64,000 bases of DNA from an uncultured Clostridia bacterium. GTDB lineage: Bacteria > Bacillota > Clostridia > Oscillospirales > Ruminococcaceae. The notes beneath the pieces were generated by a model. The model was not told where the DNA came from. It saw only the letters and a program-made list of their open reading frames with translations, and searched no databases. The stretch's first letter is position 1. Every line of letters begins with the position of its first letter. The stretch covers positions 114,039 to 178,038 of the forward strand of contig CANQOC010000002.1 of the NCBI GenBank assembly GCA_947625375.1, in the 5' to 3' direction. Below are positions 24,298 to 33,947 of this stretch, piece by piece. The translations under genes and the position numbers were made by a program.

Positions 24298-25032
24298 GTG
24301 AATCTTCCGCTTGCGCTGGCGTTTTTATTCTTTATCGGGTCGGTGTTCGGCTGGGTGCTCGAGCTGTTCTACCGCCGCTTTTTCTCGGGCGCAAATCCCG
24401 AGCGAAAATGGATTAACCCCGGCTTCTGCGTCGGACCTTATCTCCCGCTCTACGGCTCCGGGCTCTGTATCCTCTTTTTGCTCGCAAGCCTCGAGGACAG
24501 AATCACCGCGGTCAACCCGGCGGTGAAAAAACTGATTCTCTTTGCCGGAATGGCGCTCTGCATGACCGTCATAGAATATATCGCGGGAATCGTAAGCCTT
24601 AAGTGCTTCAATCTCCGCCTCTGGGACTACCGCTCTGAGTGGGGCAACATTCAGGGGATTATCTGTCCGAAATTCTCGCTGATTTGGGCGCTGATGGGCG
24701 CGGCCTACTATTTCCTGATTCACCCGCGGATTCTGTCCGCACTCGTCTGGCTGTCCCAGAATCTCGCGTTTTCGTTCTTCATCGGCCTCTTCTTCGGCGT
24801 GTTCATAATCGACGTCGCCTATTCGAGCAACATCGTCATCAAGATAAAGAAATTCGCCGATGAAAACGACGTCATCGTAAGATACGAGAACCTTAAGTCA
24901 CACATCAGGAGCTTCAACGATTCACACTCGCTCCGCTCAAGCTTCCTTCTTGCCGTGCATTCGGCAAGAAGCCTTAACGACCACCTCCGCGATATTGCCG
25001 AAAGGCTTGAAAAGCGCGGAAAGCGCAAGTAA
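24298..25032 (+). CDS. CmpB-like (putative ABC-transporter type IV) membrane protein
   Basis: A 244-aa membrane protein with about six transmembrane helices. The conserved pattern FGWVLELFYRR then NPGFCVGPYLPLYGSG is typical of PF06541, named putative ABC-transporter type IV, a Firmicutes family whose transport role is not proven. LRLWDYR and NIQGIICPKFS later in the chain also belong to it. A charged cytoplasmic tail ends the protein. The start is GTG at 24298 after AAGGGGG; a TTG one codon earlier is equally possible. It is transcribed just ahead of the 1421-aa gene, with 21 bases between them, so the two may be cotranscribed. Confidence 0.8.
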   Translation: MNLPLALAFLFFIGSVFGWVLELFYRRFFSGANPERKWINPGFCVGPYLPLYGSGLCILFLLASLEDRITAVNPAVKKLILFAGMALCMTVIEYIAGIVSLKCFNLRLWDYRSEWGNIQGIICPKFSLIWALMGAAYYFLIHPRILSALVWLSQNLAFSFFIGLFFGVFIIDVAYSSNIVIKIKKFADENDVIVRYENLKSHIRSFNDSHSLRSSFLLAVHSARSLNDHLRDIAERLEKRGKRK

Positions 25033-25053
25033 TTTTTTGGAAAGGACCGTAAA

Positions 25054-28000
25054 ATGAGATTACTTAAAGCCGGCATCGACGTTGGCTCGACCACCGTCAA
25101 GCTTGTTTTGCTCAACGAAAGCGGCGAAATCCTCTTCGGAATGTATGAGCGCCACTGTGCGCACATTCAGGAGACACTTGTAAAGCTGCTTAAAGAAGCC
25201 GAAAAGACCGTCGGGGACTGTGTCCTCTCGGTCGGAATAACCGGCTCCGGTTCGATAAACCTCGGAAAAGCGCTCGGAATCCCGTTTATACAGGAGGTAT
25301 CGGCGGTTGCGTCCGCTCTCGAAAGGGTCGCGCCGCAGACCGACGTCGCCATCGAGCTCGGCGGCGAGGACGCCAAAATCATATACTTCCGCGGCGGACT
25401 CGACGAGCGCATGAACGGCGTATGCGCCGGCGGAACCGGCTCGTTCATCGACCAGATGGCCGCGCTTTTACAGACCGACGCCGAAGGGCTCAATAACTAC
25501 GCCAAGGACTATAAAGAAATCTACCCGATTGCCGCAAGGTGCGGCGTTTTCGCGAAGACCGATATCCAGCCGCTTATCAACGAGGGCGCGACAAAGGCCG
25601 ACCTCGCCGCGTCAATCTTCCAGGCGGTAGTGAACCAGACGATATCCGGACTCGCCTGCGGCAAGCCGATTCGCGGCTGCGTCGCGTTTCTGGGCGGACC
25701 GCTCCACTTCCTGACCGAGCTTAAAAAGGCGTTTATCCGGACCTTAAGGCTGACCCCCGAAAACGTCGTCGACCCGTCGGACAGCCATCTCTTCGCGGCG
25801 ATGGGCGCGGCGCTCGAGGTCGAGGCCGGAAGCGAGACCGTCCTCTCGGAGCTGATTGAGCGGCTCAGCTCGGGGGTCGAGATGAGCTTTGAAATAAAGC
25901 GCCTTCCCCCGCTGTTCGCGTCGGAACAGGAATATAAGGCGTTCTGTGCGCGGCACGACTGCGCCGTCGTCGAAAAGGCCGACCTTTCGTCGTACAGCGG
26001 GAACTGTTTCCTCGGAATCGACGCCGGCTCGACGACGACCAAGCTTGCCCTTATTGACTCGGACGGGCGGCTTTTGTTCTCGCACTATGCAAACAACCGC
26101 GGAAATCCCGTTGAGGCGGCGAAATTTGCAATCTATGAGCTTAAAAAACAGCTTCCGCCGACCGCAAAAATCGTCCGCTCATGTTCGACCGGGTACGGCG
26201 AGGCGCTTCTGAAATCCGCGTTCATGCTCGACGACTCCGAGGTCGAGACTGTCGCGCACACCGCGGCGGCATCGTTCTTCGACCCCGAGGTCGACTGCGT
26301 CCTCGACATCGGCGGACAGGACATGAAGTGCATCAAGCTTAAAAACGGCTCGGTCGACAACGTGCTGCTGAACGAGGCCTGCTCGTCCGGCTGCGGAAGC
26401 TTTATCGAAAGCTTCGCGAATTCGCTCGGATATACCGCCGAGGAATTCGCAAAAGAGGCGCTATATGCCAAGAACCCCGTCGACCTCGGGACGCGCTGCA
26501 CCGTCTTCATGAACTCGAACGTCAAGCAGGCACAGAAGGAGGGCGCGCCGGTCAGCGACATCTCGGCGGGACTCGCCTATTCGGTCATCAAAAACGCGCT
26601 CTATAAGGTCATAAAGCTCGCCGACGCGCGCGAGCTCGGCCGCCATGTCGTCGTACAGGGCGGGACGTTCTATAACAAAGCCGTCCTTCGGGCGTTCGAG
26701 CGCATCGCCGACGTAAACGCGACCTGTCCCGACATCTCGGGGATTATGGGCGCTTTCGGCGCGGCTCTTTTGGCGCGTCAGAGATACGCCGGCGGCGAGA
26801 CCGGTATGCTCCCGCTTCAGGAAATCATCGACCTTAAATACACCAACACCACCGCGCGCTGCGGGAAGTGCGCGAACAACTGTATGCTCACTGTGTCGCA
26901 GTTTTCGGGCGGCAGGAAGCACATCACCGGAAACCGCTGTGAACGCGGTCTCGGCGGCAGCGAGCACGGTCCGCGCGGCGCAAATCTCATCGAATATAAG
27001 AGAAAGAGAATCTTCGGCTATGAGCCGCTCCCGGAGGACAAGGCGCCCCGCGGCATAATCGGAATCCCCCGCGTCCTCAATATATACGAAAACTACCCGT
27101 TCTGGGCGACATATTTCAAGGAGCTCGGGTTCAGGGTCGTACTTTCGCCGCAAAGCGACCGAAAGCTCTATGAGCGCGGAATGGAGTCGATTCCTTCGGA
27201 GTCCGAGTGCTATCCCGCAAAGCTCTCGCACGGGCACGTTCAGTGGCTTATCGACAGCGGGATAAAGACAATCTTCCACCCCTGCGTGTTCTATGAGCAT
27301 CAGGAGACGAAGGACGCACAGAACCACTATAACTGCCCGATTGTCGCGGCATATCCCGAAAACCTTAAAAACAACATCGACGCCGTCGCCGACGGTGACG
27401 TCGAATATATCCGACCGTTTATCGCGCTGACCGACGAGCGGACCGCCGCAGACAGGCTTGTGCGGCTTTTCACAAAGCGGTTCAATATCCCCGAGTGCGA
27501 AATCCGCGCCGCCGTGAGCGCCGCTTGGGCGGAACAGCTCAGGGCAAAGGCCGATATCCGCGCCGAGGGCCGCCGCGTCCTTAAAGAGATGGAGGCAAGA
27601 GGCGGCCGGGGGATTGTCCTTTCGGGGCGGCCGTATCACATCGACCCCGAGATAAATCACGGAATCCCCGAGCTTATTGCGTCATACGGCCTCGACGTCT
27701 TCAGCGAGGACAGCCTCCCGATTGACTTCAACCCCGAGCGCCCGATAAGGGTCGTCGACCAGTGGGTATATCACTCGCGGCTCTATACCGCCGCCGAATT
27801 CGTCCGCGAGCGGGACGACCTCGAGCTTGTACAGCTTAATTCGTTCGGCTGCGGCCTCGACGCGGTCACAACGGACCAGGTCGCCGAAATCCTCGAAGGC
27901 TCGAACAAGCTCTATACCGTCCTCAAAATCGACGAGGTAAACAATCTCGGCGCGGTCAGAATACGCATAAGAAGCCTTATCGCCGCGATGGACCAGCGCC

Positions 28001-29319
28001 GCGAGCGGAGCATCACCGCCGAGCCGAAGCCGATTGCATATGAAAGCACTCGGTTCACAAAAGAGATGTTTGACGAAAAATACACCATACTCGCGCCGCA
28101 GATGAGTCCGATTCACTTCGAGGTCCTCGAACCGGTGTTCAGGCACTACGGCTATAACATGGAGGTCCTCGGCAACGACAACCGAAACGTCATCGACTTC
28201 GGACTCAAATTCGTCAACAACGACGCCTGTTTCCCGTCGATAACAGCTGTCGGACAGATTATGGAGGCCGTCCTTTCGGGAAGATACGACACCCACCGCC
28301 TCGCGATAATCATGACGCAGACGGGCGGGTGCTGCCGCGCGTCGAACTATGTCGGATTTATCCGCCGCGCGCTCGAAAAGGCGGGAATGTCCTATATTCC
28401 GGTAATCTCGCTCAACGCGAACGGAATGGAGAAGTCCGAGGGATTCAAAATGACCCCGAAGCTCCTGATAGCCGCCGGAAAGGGCGTCGTCTACGGCGAT
28501 TTGTTCATGAGGTGCCTCTACCGCACAAGGCCGTATGAAAAGGTCAGCGGCTCGGCGGATAAGCTCCACAAAAAGTGGCTTGAAATCTGTACCGACGAGC
28601 TGACGAATCCCCACTCGAAGTATACATACAAAAAGGTCTGTGAGGGAATCGTCCGCGAATTCGACAGTCTGCCGCTCGTCGACGGATTAAAGAAGCCGCG
28701 CGTCGGAATCGTCGGCGAAATCCTCGTCAAATACATGCCGCTCGCGAATAATCACCTTGTCGAGCTTTTGGAGAGCGAGGGCGCCGAAGCGGTCGTCCCC
28801 GATTTGATGGACTTTATGAACTACTCGCTCTATAACAACGAGTATAAGCACGAATTTTTGGGCACAAGCCTTAAGTCGTCGCTCTTCGCGAAAATCGGAA
28901 TTGCGGCAATCGCATGGCTGAGGCGCCCCGCGGTAAAGGCTCTCGAAAAGAGCGCCCGCTTCGAGCCGCCGATGGCGATACAAAAGGTCGCCGAGCTTGC
29001 GAAGCAGTTCCTCTCGATTGGAAATCAGTACGGCGAAGGCTGGTTCCTGACCGGCGAGATGGCCGAGCTCCTCGAAAGCGGCGTCCCGAATATCGTCTGT
29101 ATTCAGCCGTTCGCCTGCCTGCCGAATCACGTTGTCGGGAAGGGAATGATTAAGCATCTTAAAAAAGTCTATCCCTTCGCGAACATCGCCGCCGTCGACT
29201 ATGACCCCGGCGCTTCCGAGGTCAATCAGCTCAACCGAATCAAGCTGATGCTCGGGTCGGCAAAAAAGGCGCTCAGGGCCGAAAGCTCCGAGCGCGAGGA
29301 AATCAAGGACGCGGTATAA
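25054..29319 (+). CDS. Giant acyl-CoA dehydratase activase-related protein (double ATPase plus DUF2229)
   Basis: 1421 aa. Two BadF/BadG/HgdC-type ATPase domains stand in tandem: about 4-265 (AGIDVGSTTVKL, GGTGSF, ARCGVFAKTD) and 313-580 (GIDAGSTTTKLA, CSSGCGSF, TRCTVFMNSN). Each holds the cysteine positions that, in HgdC, help bind the bridging [4Fe-4S] cluster. A Cys cluster CGKCANNC follows at about 608. A DUF2229 region and a 2-hydroxyglutaryl-CoA dehydratase D-like region fill the rest (CYPAKLSHGH, GGCCRASNY). The family is widespread in anaerobes without a proven substrate. It may activate a radical dehydratase-like reaction by ATP-driven electron transfer (inference). No dehydratase subunits lie nearby. 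Confidence 0.88.
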   Translation: MRLLKAGIDVGSTTVKLVLLNESGEILFGMYERHCAHIQETLVKLLKEAEKTVGDCVLSVGITGSGSINLGKALGIPFIQEVSAVASALERVAPQTDVAIELGGEDAKIIYFRGGLDERMNGVCAGGTGSFIDQMAALLQTDAEGLNNYAKDYKEIYPIAARCGVFAKTDIQPLINEGATKADLAASIFQAVVNQTISGLACGKPIRGCVAFLGGPLHFLTELKKAFIRTLRLTPENVVDPSDSHLFAAMGAALEVEAGSETVLSELIERLSSGVEMSFEIKRLPPLFASEQEYKAFCARHDCAVVEKADLSSYSGNCFLGIDAGSTTTKLALIDSDGRLLFSHYANNRGNPVEAAKFAIYELKKQLPPTAKIVRSCSTGYGEALLKSAFMLDDSEVETVAHTAAASFFDPEVDCVLDIGGQDMKCIKLKNGSVDNVLLNEACSSGCGSFIESFANSLGYTAEEFAKEALYAKNPVDLGTRCTVFMNSNVKQAQKEGAPVSDISAGLAYSVIKNALYKVIKLADARELGRHVVVQGGTFYNKAVLRAFERIADVNATCPDISGIMGAFGAALLARQRYAGGETGMLPLQEIIDLKYTNTTARCGKCANNCMLTVSQFSGGRKHITGNRCERGLGGSEHGPRGANLIEYKRKRIFGYEPLPEDKAPRGIIGIPRVLNIYENYPFWATYFKELGFRVVLSPQSDRKLYERGMESIPSESECYPAKLSHGHVQWLIDSGIKTIFHPCVFYEHQETKDAQNHYNCPIVAAYPENLKNNIDAVADGDVEYIRPFIALTDERTAADRLVRLFTKRFNIPECEIRAAVSAAWAEQLRAKADIRAEGRRVLKEMEARGGRGIVLSGRPYHIDPEINHGIPELIASYGLDVFSEDSLPIDFNPERPIRVVDQWVYHSRLYTAAEFVRERDDLELVQLNSFGCGLDAVTTDQVAEILEGSNKLYTVLKIDEVNNLGAVRIRIRSLIAAMDQRRERSITAEPKPIAYESTRFTKEMFDEKYTILAPQMSPIHFEVLEPVFRHYGYNMEVLGNDNRNVIDFGLKFVNNDACFPSITAVGQIMEAVLSGRYDTHRLAIIMTQTGGCCRASNYVGFIRRALEKAGMSYIPVISLNANGMEKSEGFKMTPKLLIAAGKGVVYGDLFMRCLYRTRPYEKVSGSADKLHKKWLEICTDELTNPHSKYTYKKVCEGIVREFDSLPLVDGLKKPRVGIVGEILVKYMPLANNHLVELLESEGAEAVVPDLMDFMNYSLYNNEYKHEFLGTSLKSSLFAKIGIAAIAWLRRPAVKALEKSARFEPPMAIQKVAELAKQFLSIGNQYGEGWFLTGEMAELLESGVPNIVCIQPFACLPNHVVGKGMIKHLKKVYPFANIAAVDYDPGASEVNQLNRIKLMLGSAKKALRAESSEREEIKDAV

Positions 29320-29324
29320 AAATT

Positions 29325-29358
29325 GCGGTCGGGTTAATCAATCCGGCCGCTTTATTTT
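29325..29358 (+). terminator. Terminator after the activase-like gene
   Basis: The stem GCGGTCGG / CCGGCCGC (29325-29332 with 29343-29350) is followed by TTTATTTT. It overlaps the 3' end of the convergent methyltransferase gene. Confidence 0.75.
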
Positions 29359-29952
29359 GCGCGCAAGCTTCCGCGAGAGTCCGCCGGCGCGCTTTTCTTT
29401 TTTGTGACGGTGCGGACCGCGCTTTTCGGCGGTGAAGACGAAATATCCGCCGCGTTCGGCGATCCTTACCCCGCCGAAGACCGCCGCAAGCTTGTTTTTG
29501 TACCAGTCGAGCCGCTTTGTCACCATCACCATCCGCCCGCCTACCTCGAGCCGCTTAAAGCCGTCCTCAATGAAGCTCTTCGCGACCGAAAAATCGGTGT
29601 GATAGGGCGGGTTTGAAAGGATAAGGGTGAAGGTCTCGCCGCCGAGCGCCGAGGGTCCGTCGCCGCAATACACCTTTATCCCGCCGACGCCGTTTTCCTC
29701 GGCGTTTTTTTGGGCGATGTCCGCCGCAGCCGGCGAAATGTCGCACATCACGACGTTTTCGGCGCCGACCTTTTTCGCACAGTATATTCCGACGATTCCG
29801 CAGCCGCAGCCGAGGTCGAGGACTCTGTCGTCCGGGCGGACTTCAACCTCGCCGAGCATCGCAAGCGTCCCGGCGTCGGGGCCGTTCGGCGAAAAGATTC
29901 CGTCGACGGTCTCAAGATGCAGCTCCGTTCCGAAGATTTCCGTACAATACAT
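29338..29952 (-). CDS. Class I SAM methyltransferase, RsmC/MTS-like
   Basis: A 204-aa cytoplasmic enzyme with a Rossmann methyltransferase fold. Motif I is VLDLGCGCGIVGIY (about 44-57); the acidic motif is VVMCDIS; the catalytic-type motif ILSNPPYHTD (NPPY) marks N-methylation of an amino group on a nucleobase. The arrangement matches the small MTS domain found in rRNA guanine-N2 methyltransferases. A Lys/Arg-rich tail (KRGPHRHKKEKR...) may bind RNA. Exact target is unknown. The start ATG follows AAAGGGGACGG. It converges on the activase-like gene and shares its terminator region. Confidence 0.82.
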   Translation of the reverse strand: MYCTEIFGTELHLETVDGIFSPNGPDAGTLAMLGEVEVRPDDRVLDLGCGCGIVGIYCAKKVGAENVVMCDISPAAADIAQKNAEENGVGGIKVYCGDGPSALGGETFTLILSNPPYHTDFSVAKSFIEDGFKRLEVGGRMVMVTKRLDWYKNKLAAVFGGVRIAERGGYFVFTAEKRGPHRHKKEKRAGGLSRKLARKIKRPD

Positions 29953-30034
29953 CGCCCCGTCCCCTTTCTAATGAAGCAAAAACTCCCCTTAGACGAGGAG
30001 CCATAAGGAAGTCAAAACTACGGCATGATTTCAG

Positions 30035-31084
30035 TCACGCCATTACGTCAAAGCATGCTCGGAGAATCGCGTATGTCAAATCGCATTTTTTGGCGCTTTT
30101 TTTGCGCATGCTCGGTTCTTTGCCCATCACCCGCCGAAACGCATGAAAAGCTTTTTCGGGCAAAAGATCTTCTATTTTTTCACTTTCAAGAAGCTCCGAA
30201 AGCACCTCATAAGTGCCTGTAGACTGAAGCATAAAATCCGGCACTCCGGATACAGAACCAAGCCAAAAGGCAAACCGAAACGGGTACGGATCATTTATAA
30301 TAGCCTGCAATTTTTCTCTGGTAATCGGCGCAAGAGCCTGCCAATTATAATTAAACGGGCCCACAAACCCTCCGCTGTATTCCACCGGCTTTTTGAAGGT
30401 AATATATTCGTTGACGTTGCGCATGAGCTCATATCCGTGCTTTGCCGCATTTTTTGCCGTTTTCAAATTTTCCTCGGTCCTCCAGCTTTGAGTCGCGGCA
30501 AGCAGTGAAATATGATTTGCGCCCGGGAATTTGGCGTTGGGCTTATAATATCGCTGATTCTTTCCTAAGATTGAAAAATCATCGACCGAATGATAACGCA
30601 ATACAGAAGAAAGATGCTCAAAAGAAAGAGTTATCTGTTCGGCAATTACCGGATAATCCTCGGGATATTTAACCCATGATAAAATCTGTACAATGATTGC
30701 ATTGTTTCCGCCCCGTCCTCCTGCGTCCAATGCCTCGCCGCCGTGGAACCAATTTTTATGCTGCGACGCGATCTCAGGCGTTACAAGCGCATGGATCGCC
30801 TTTTGCACAGCCGGATTCTCCTTTTCCACACCTGCGTTCAAAAGCGAACCCAGCAGCCCATCCATGCCGTCGTTGCCGTGCAGTTCATGGCCAAGCCAAC
30901 CGTCGTCACATTGCGAAGCAAGAATTTTTTTCACGTTATCCTGACTTAAAATTTCCTCCTGAAGCGCAAGCATGGCAGGCGCGTCTTTGGGAGTTTTCAG
31001 CAAATCTCTCTGCACGAGATAGCGTATGCTTGCACATGCGTTCTCAAGAAGGAAGTCTATTGAATTCTCAAAAATTTTTTTCAT
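30035..31084 (-). CDS. Unrecognised protein with prenyltransferase-like toroid character, AT-rich
   Basis: 349 aa, no signal peptide or membrane helix. The helix-rich sequence with spaced tryptophans and glycines (SQCDDGWLGHELHG, HKNWFHGGEAL, ATQSWRTEENL) suggests an alpha/alpha toroid such as in prenyltransferase or terpene-cyclase repeats. This is an impression of fold, not a family assignment. Base composition and codon use (many AAA, ATT, TTT) are clearly more AT-rich than all neighbours, so recent transfer is likely. It lies between the methyltransferase and the oad operon, next to an 80-bp imperfect palindrome. The ribosome site is weak (GGAGTG at long spacing). Function unknown. Confidence 0.7.
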   Translation of the reverse strand: MKKIFENSIDFLLENACASIRYLVQRDLLKTPKDAPAMLALQEEILSQDNVKKILASQCDDGWLGHELHGNDGMDGLLGSLLNAGVEKENPAVQKAIHALVTPEIASQHKNWFHGGEALDAGGRGGNNAIIVQILSWVKYPEDYPVIAEQITLSFEHLSSVLRYHSVDDFSILGKNQRYYKPNAKFPGANHISLLAATQSWRTEENLKTAKNAAKHGYELMRNVNEYITFKKPVEYSGGFVGPFNYNWQALAPITREKLQAIINDPYPFRFAFWLGSVSGVPDFMLQSTGTYEVLSELLESEKIEDLLPEKAFHAFRRVMGKEPSMRKKSAKKCDLTYAILRACFDVMA

Positions 31085-31140
31085 AGTCTTAATTTCACTC
31101 CGTTGGCTTCATTGCAATCCCTGCTCTATTTTCGCCCTAA

Positions 31141-31217
31141 ATTCCGCTTGACGGGTGCCGCAAATTAAAAGTTTTGATTGAAAACTTCTTTATGGACACC
31201 CGTCATACGGAGGAATT
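31141..31217. repeat. Imperfect 77-bp palindrome (MITE-like or structured terminator)
   Basis: Outer arms ATTCCGCTTGACGGGTG and CACCCGTCATACGGAGGAAT (three-base difference) enclose an inner perfect hairpin AAGTTTT-gattg-AAAACTT (31169-31187). It lies between oadA's end and the AT-rich gene. It could be a small transposon-like relic that came with that gene, or a two-stem transcript end. The basis is the sequence symmetry alone. Confidence 0.6.
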
Positions 31218-31227
31218 TTATTTTTTA

Positions 31228-32655
31228 TCAGAGCACTCCGCTTGCGTCGACGAAGAGCTCTCTCGGGCCGTCCTTCTTCGCCGGTTTCGGCTCCTCCTTG
31301 GGAGCAAGGCGGGATGCGAAGAACTTCGTCGCAACCTGCGGGAAGAGCGCATAGCTTAAAACGTCTTCCTCAGAGCCGTTGAAGCCGGGGACGTTTTTGC
31401 ACTCCTCGCGGTACTTGTCGAGCTCGGGTTCCAGAAGGTCGGCGGGGCGGCAGGTGATGACCTCTTCGCTGCCGATTGCCTTTTTCCTGACCTCTTCGTT
31501 GACCTCGCCGGGGAGGCGTCCGTATTCACCCCTTAAAAGCGCCTTCGACTCCTTGGTGAAGACCTTGTATCTCTCGCCGGAGATGACGTTGAGGACAGCC
31601 TGCGACCCCACAATCTGACTCGTCGGGGTTACGAGCGGGGGATAACCGAAGTCTTTTCTGACCTCGGGGACTTCGGCAAGGACATCGTAATACTTATCCT
31701 CGGCGTTGGCCTGTTTCAGCTGGCTGATGAGGTTCGAGAGCATACCGCCCGGCACCTGATACATCAGCGTCTTCGTGTCGACGTTGAGGACCTTCGGGTC
31801 GAGGATTCCGTCGGCCTTAAGCTTGTTCGCGACGTTCCTGAAGTGAGCCGCGACGTCGGAAAGCTCGCTGAGCTTAAGTCCGGTCTCGCGGTCGGTGCCG
31901 TCAAGGGTCGCGACGAGCGACTCGGTCGCCGGCTGACTCGTTCCGTTTGCGAGCGGAGAAAGCGCCGTGTCGACGATGTCGACCCCGGCCTCGGCTGCCT
32001 TGAGGTAGACCATGTCGCCGGTGCCGGTGGTGTTATGGGTGTGAAGATGAATCGGAATCTTTACCGCCTTTTTGAGCTTTGTGACCAGCGACGCGGCGTC
32101 ATAGGGCAGCAGCAGGTTCGCCATGTCCTTGATGCAGATTGTGTCCGCGCCCATCTGCTCGAGCTCCTGCGCAAGCTTTACGAAATACTCCTCGTTGTGC
32201 ACCGGACTCGTGGTATAGCTTATCGCGGCCTCACAGATTCCGCCGTATTTCTTCGTCGCGTCGATAGCCGCTCTGAGGTTTCTTGTGTCGTTAAGGGCGT
32301 CGAAGATTCTGATGACGTCGATTCCGTTTTCAATCGACTTTTTTACGAAGGCGTCGACGACGTCGTCGGCATAGTGCTTATAGCCGAGGATATTCTGTCC
32401 GCGGAAGAGCATCTGGAGCTTTGTGTTCGGCATGGCCGCCTTAAGCGCCCTCAGCCTTTCCCACGGGTCCTCGTTCAGAAATCTCATGCAGGAGTCGAAG
32501 GTTGCGCCGCCCCAACATTCGAGGGACCAATAGCCGATTTTGTCGAGCCGCTCACAGGCGGGGAGCATATCCTCGAGACGCATTCTCGTCGCGGCCTGTG
32601 ACTGATGGGCGTCTCTTAAAATCGTATCGGTTATCTTTAAAGGATTCTTAGCCAT
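31228..32655 (-). CDS. oadA: Oxaloacetate decarboxylase alpha subunit (carboxyltransferase)
   Basis: Transfers CO2 from oxaloacetate to biotin on the separate carrier protein, giving pyruvate. At 475 aa it has the DRE-TIM carboxyltransferase barrel (KITDTILRDAHQS at the start, metal site HLHTHNTTG) and the conserved C-terminal carboxylase domain, but no fused biotinyl domain; a short Lys/Pro-rich tail ends the chain. The ATG at 32655 has GGAGGAAAG upstream; an ATG five codons earlier overlaps that site. It is the last gene of oadG-biotin carrier-oadB-oadA. A pyruvate carboxylase role would need a biotin carboxylase gene, which is absent here. Confidence 0.93.
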   Translation of the reverse strand: MAKNPLKITDTILRDAHQSQAATRMRLEDMLPACERLDKIGYWSLECWGGATFDSCMRFLNEDPWERLRALKAAMPNTKLQMLFRGQNILGYKHYADDVVDAFVKKSIENGIDVIRIFDALNDTRNLRAAIDATKKYGGICEAAISYTTSPVHNEEYFVKLAQELEQMGADTICIKDMANLLLPYDAASLVTKLKKAVKIPIHLHTHNTTGTGDMVYLKAAEAGVDIVDTALSPLANGTSQPATESLVATLDGTDRETGLKLSELSDVAAHFRNVANKLKADGILDPKVLNVDTKTLMYQVPGGMLSNLISQLKQANAEDKYYDVLAEVPEVRKDFGYPPLVTPTSQIVGSQAVLNVISGERYKVFTKESKALLRGEYGRLPGEVNEEVRKKAIGSEEVITCRPADLLEPELDKYREECKNVPGFNGSEEDVLSYALFPQVATKFFASRLAPKEEPKPAKKDGPRELFVDASGVL

Positions 32656-32676
32656 ATAACTTTCCTCCAAAAATCA

Positions 32677-33936
32677 TTAACCCAACAGGGAGATAAGAAC
32701 GCCGGCGGCGATTGCCGAGCCGATGACTCCGGCGACATTCGGACCCATTGCGTGCATAAGCAGGAAGTTGCCGGGGTTTTCCTCCTGTCCGACCTTCTGT
32801 GAGACTCTCGCCGCCATGGGCACAGCCGAAACGCCGGCCGAGCCGATGAGCGGGTTGATTTTTTCCTTTAAGAAGAGGTTCATGAGCTTCGCAAGGAGGA
32901 GTCCGCCCGCGGTTCCCATTGCAAAGGCGACGATTCCCATCGCGACGATTCCGAGCGTACGGACGGTGAGGAAGGTCGAAGCGGTCGCGGTTGCGCCGAC
33001 GGAAACGCCGAGGAAGATTGTGACAATGTTCATAAGCTCGTTCTGCGCGGTCTTCGAGAGACGGTCGCAGACGCCGCATTCTTTAATGAGGTTGCCGAGC
33101 ATAAGCGAGCCGATAAGCGGACCCGCCGACGGCACCAGAAGCGTTACGAACACGGTTACGACAATCGGGAAGATAATCTTTTCGGTCTTCGAGACGGGAC
33201 GGAGCTGTTTCATGACGATTGAACGCTCTTTTTTGGTGGTGAGAGCCTTCATAATCGGCGGCTGAATGACCCCGATGAGCGCCATGTATGAATACGCCGC
33301 GACGGCGATAGGGCCGAGAAGGTGGGGCGCAAGCTTCATCGTCGTATAAATCGCGGTAGGACCGTCCGCGCCGCCGATAATTCCCATCGAGCCGGCCTCC
33401 TGTGCCGTATAACCCAGAAGGGACGCGCCGATATAGGTGACGAAGATGCCGAGCTGCGCCGCAGCGCCGAGGAGCATAGACTTCGGGTTGGCGATAAGCG
33501 GACCGAAATCGGTCATCGCGCCGACGCCGATGAAAATCAGACAGGGATAGATTCCGAGCTTTACGCCGAGATAGAGGACGTCCAAAAGTCCGGGGGTGAC
33601 GGTCTGCCCGATGAGCGAGGTCATCTGTTCAAGAATGTTCGCCGAAACGCCGGAGGCGGCGAATTCGTCGACCATCTCCTGTGTGATTGCCGCGCCGCCG
33701 AAGATGTCCCAATGGACGTGTCCGCCGGCGAACAGGAGCTCGTGGAACATTTCGGCGCCCGGGAGGTTTGTGAGCATCATTCCGAAGGCAATCGGGAGAA
33801 GGAGCAAGGGCTCGAACTTCTTTACGATTGCGAGGTACATAAGTACACAGGAAATCAGGAGCATTATCAGCACCCTCGGGTCGGAGCCGATAAGCGCAAA
33901 TCCCGTTCCCTTTATAAAGTTAATAAAAGCGTCCAT
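32677..33936 (-). CDS. oadB: Sodium-pumping decarboxylase beta subunit
   Basis: A membrane subunit of 419 aa that decarboxylates carboxybiotin and exports Na+, storing the energy as a sodium gradient. There are about nine to ten transmembrane helices. The conserved segments LIFIGVGAMTDFGPLIANPK, LGIFVTYIGA, GGADGPTAIYTTMKLAP (carrying the essential Asp) and MHAMGPNVAGVIGSAIAAG are all present. It lies between the biotin carrier and oadA with short gaps, completing the pump. The beta subunit is shared with methylmalonyl-CoA and glutaconyl-CoA decarboxylases; the alpha subunit sets the substrate. Confidence 0.96.
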   Translation of the reverse strand: MDAFINFIKGTGFALIGSDPRVLIMLLISCVLMYLAIVKKFEPLLLLPIAFGMMLTNLPGAEMFHELLFAGGHVHWDIFGGAAITQEMVDEFAASGVSANILEQMTSLIGQTVTPGLLDVLYLGVKLGIYPCLIFIGVGAMTDFGPLIANPKSMLLGAAAQLGIFVTYIGASLLGYTAQEAGSMGIIGGADGPTAIYTTMKLAPHLLGPIAVAAYSYMALIGVIQPPIMKALTTKKERSIVMKQLRPVSKTEKIIFPIVVTVFVTLLVPSAGPLIGSLMLGNLIKECGVCDRLSKTAQNELMNIVTIFLGVSVGATATASTFLTVRTLGIVAMGIVAFAMGTAGGLLLAKLMNLFLKEKINPLIGSAGVSAVPMAARVSQKVGQEENPGNFLLMHAMGPNVAGVIGSAIAAGVLISLLG

Positions 33937-33947
33937 TCCGCACCTCG

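Noticed and set aside
26461..28614. Two long frames (399 and 310 aa) antisense to the activase-like gene
   Set aside because: They have no motif, no ribosome site, and lie wholly within a clear gene.
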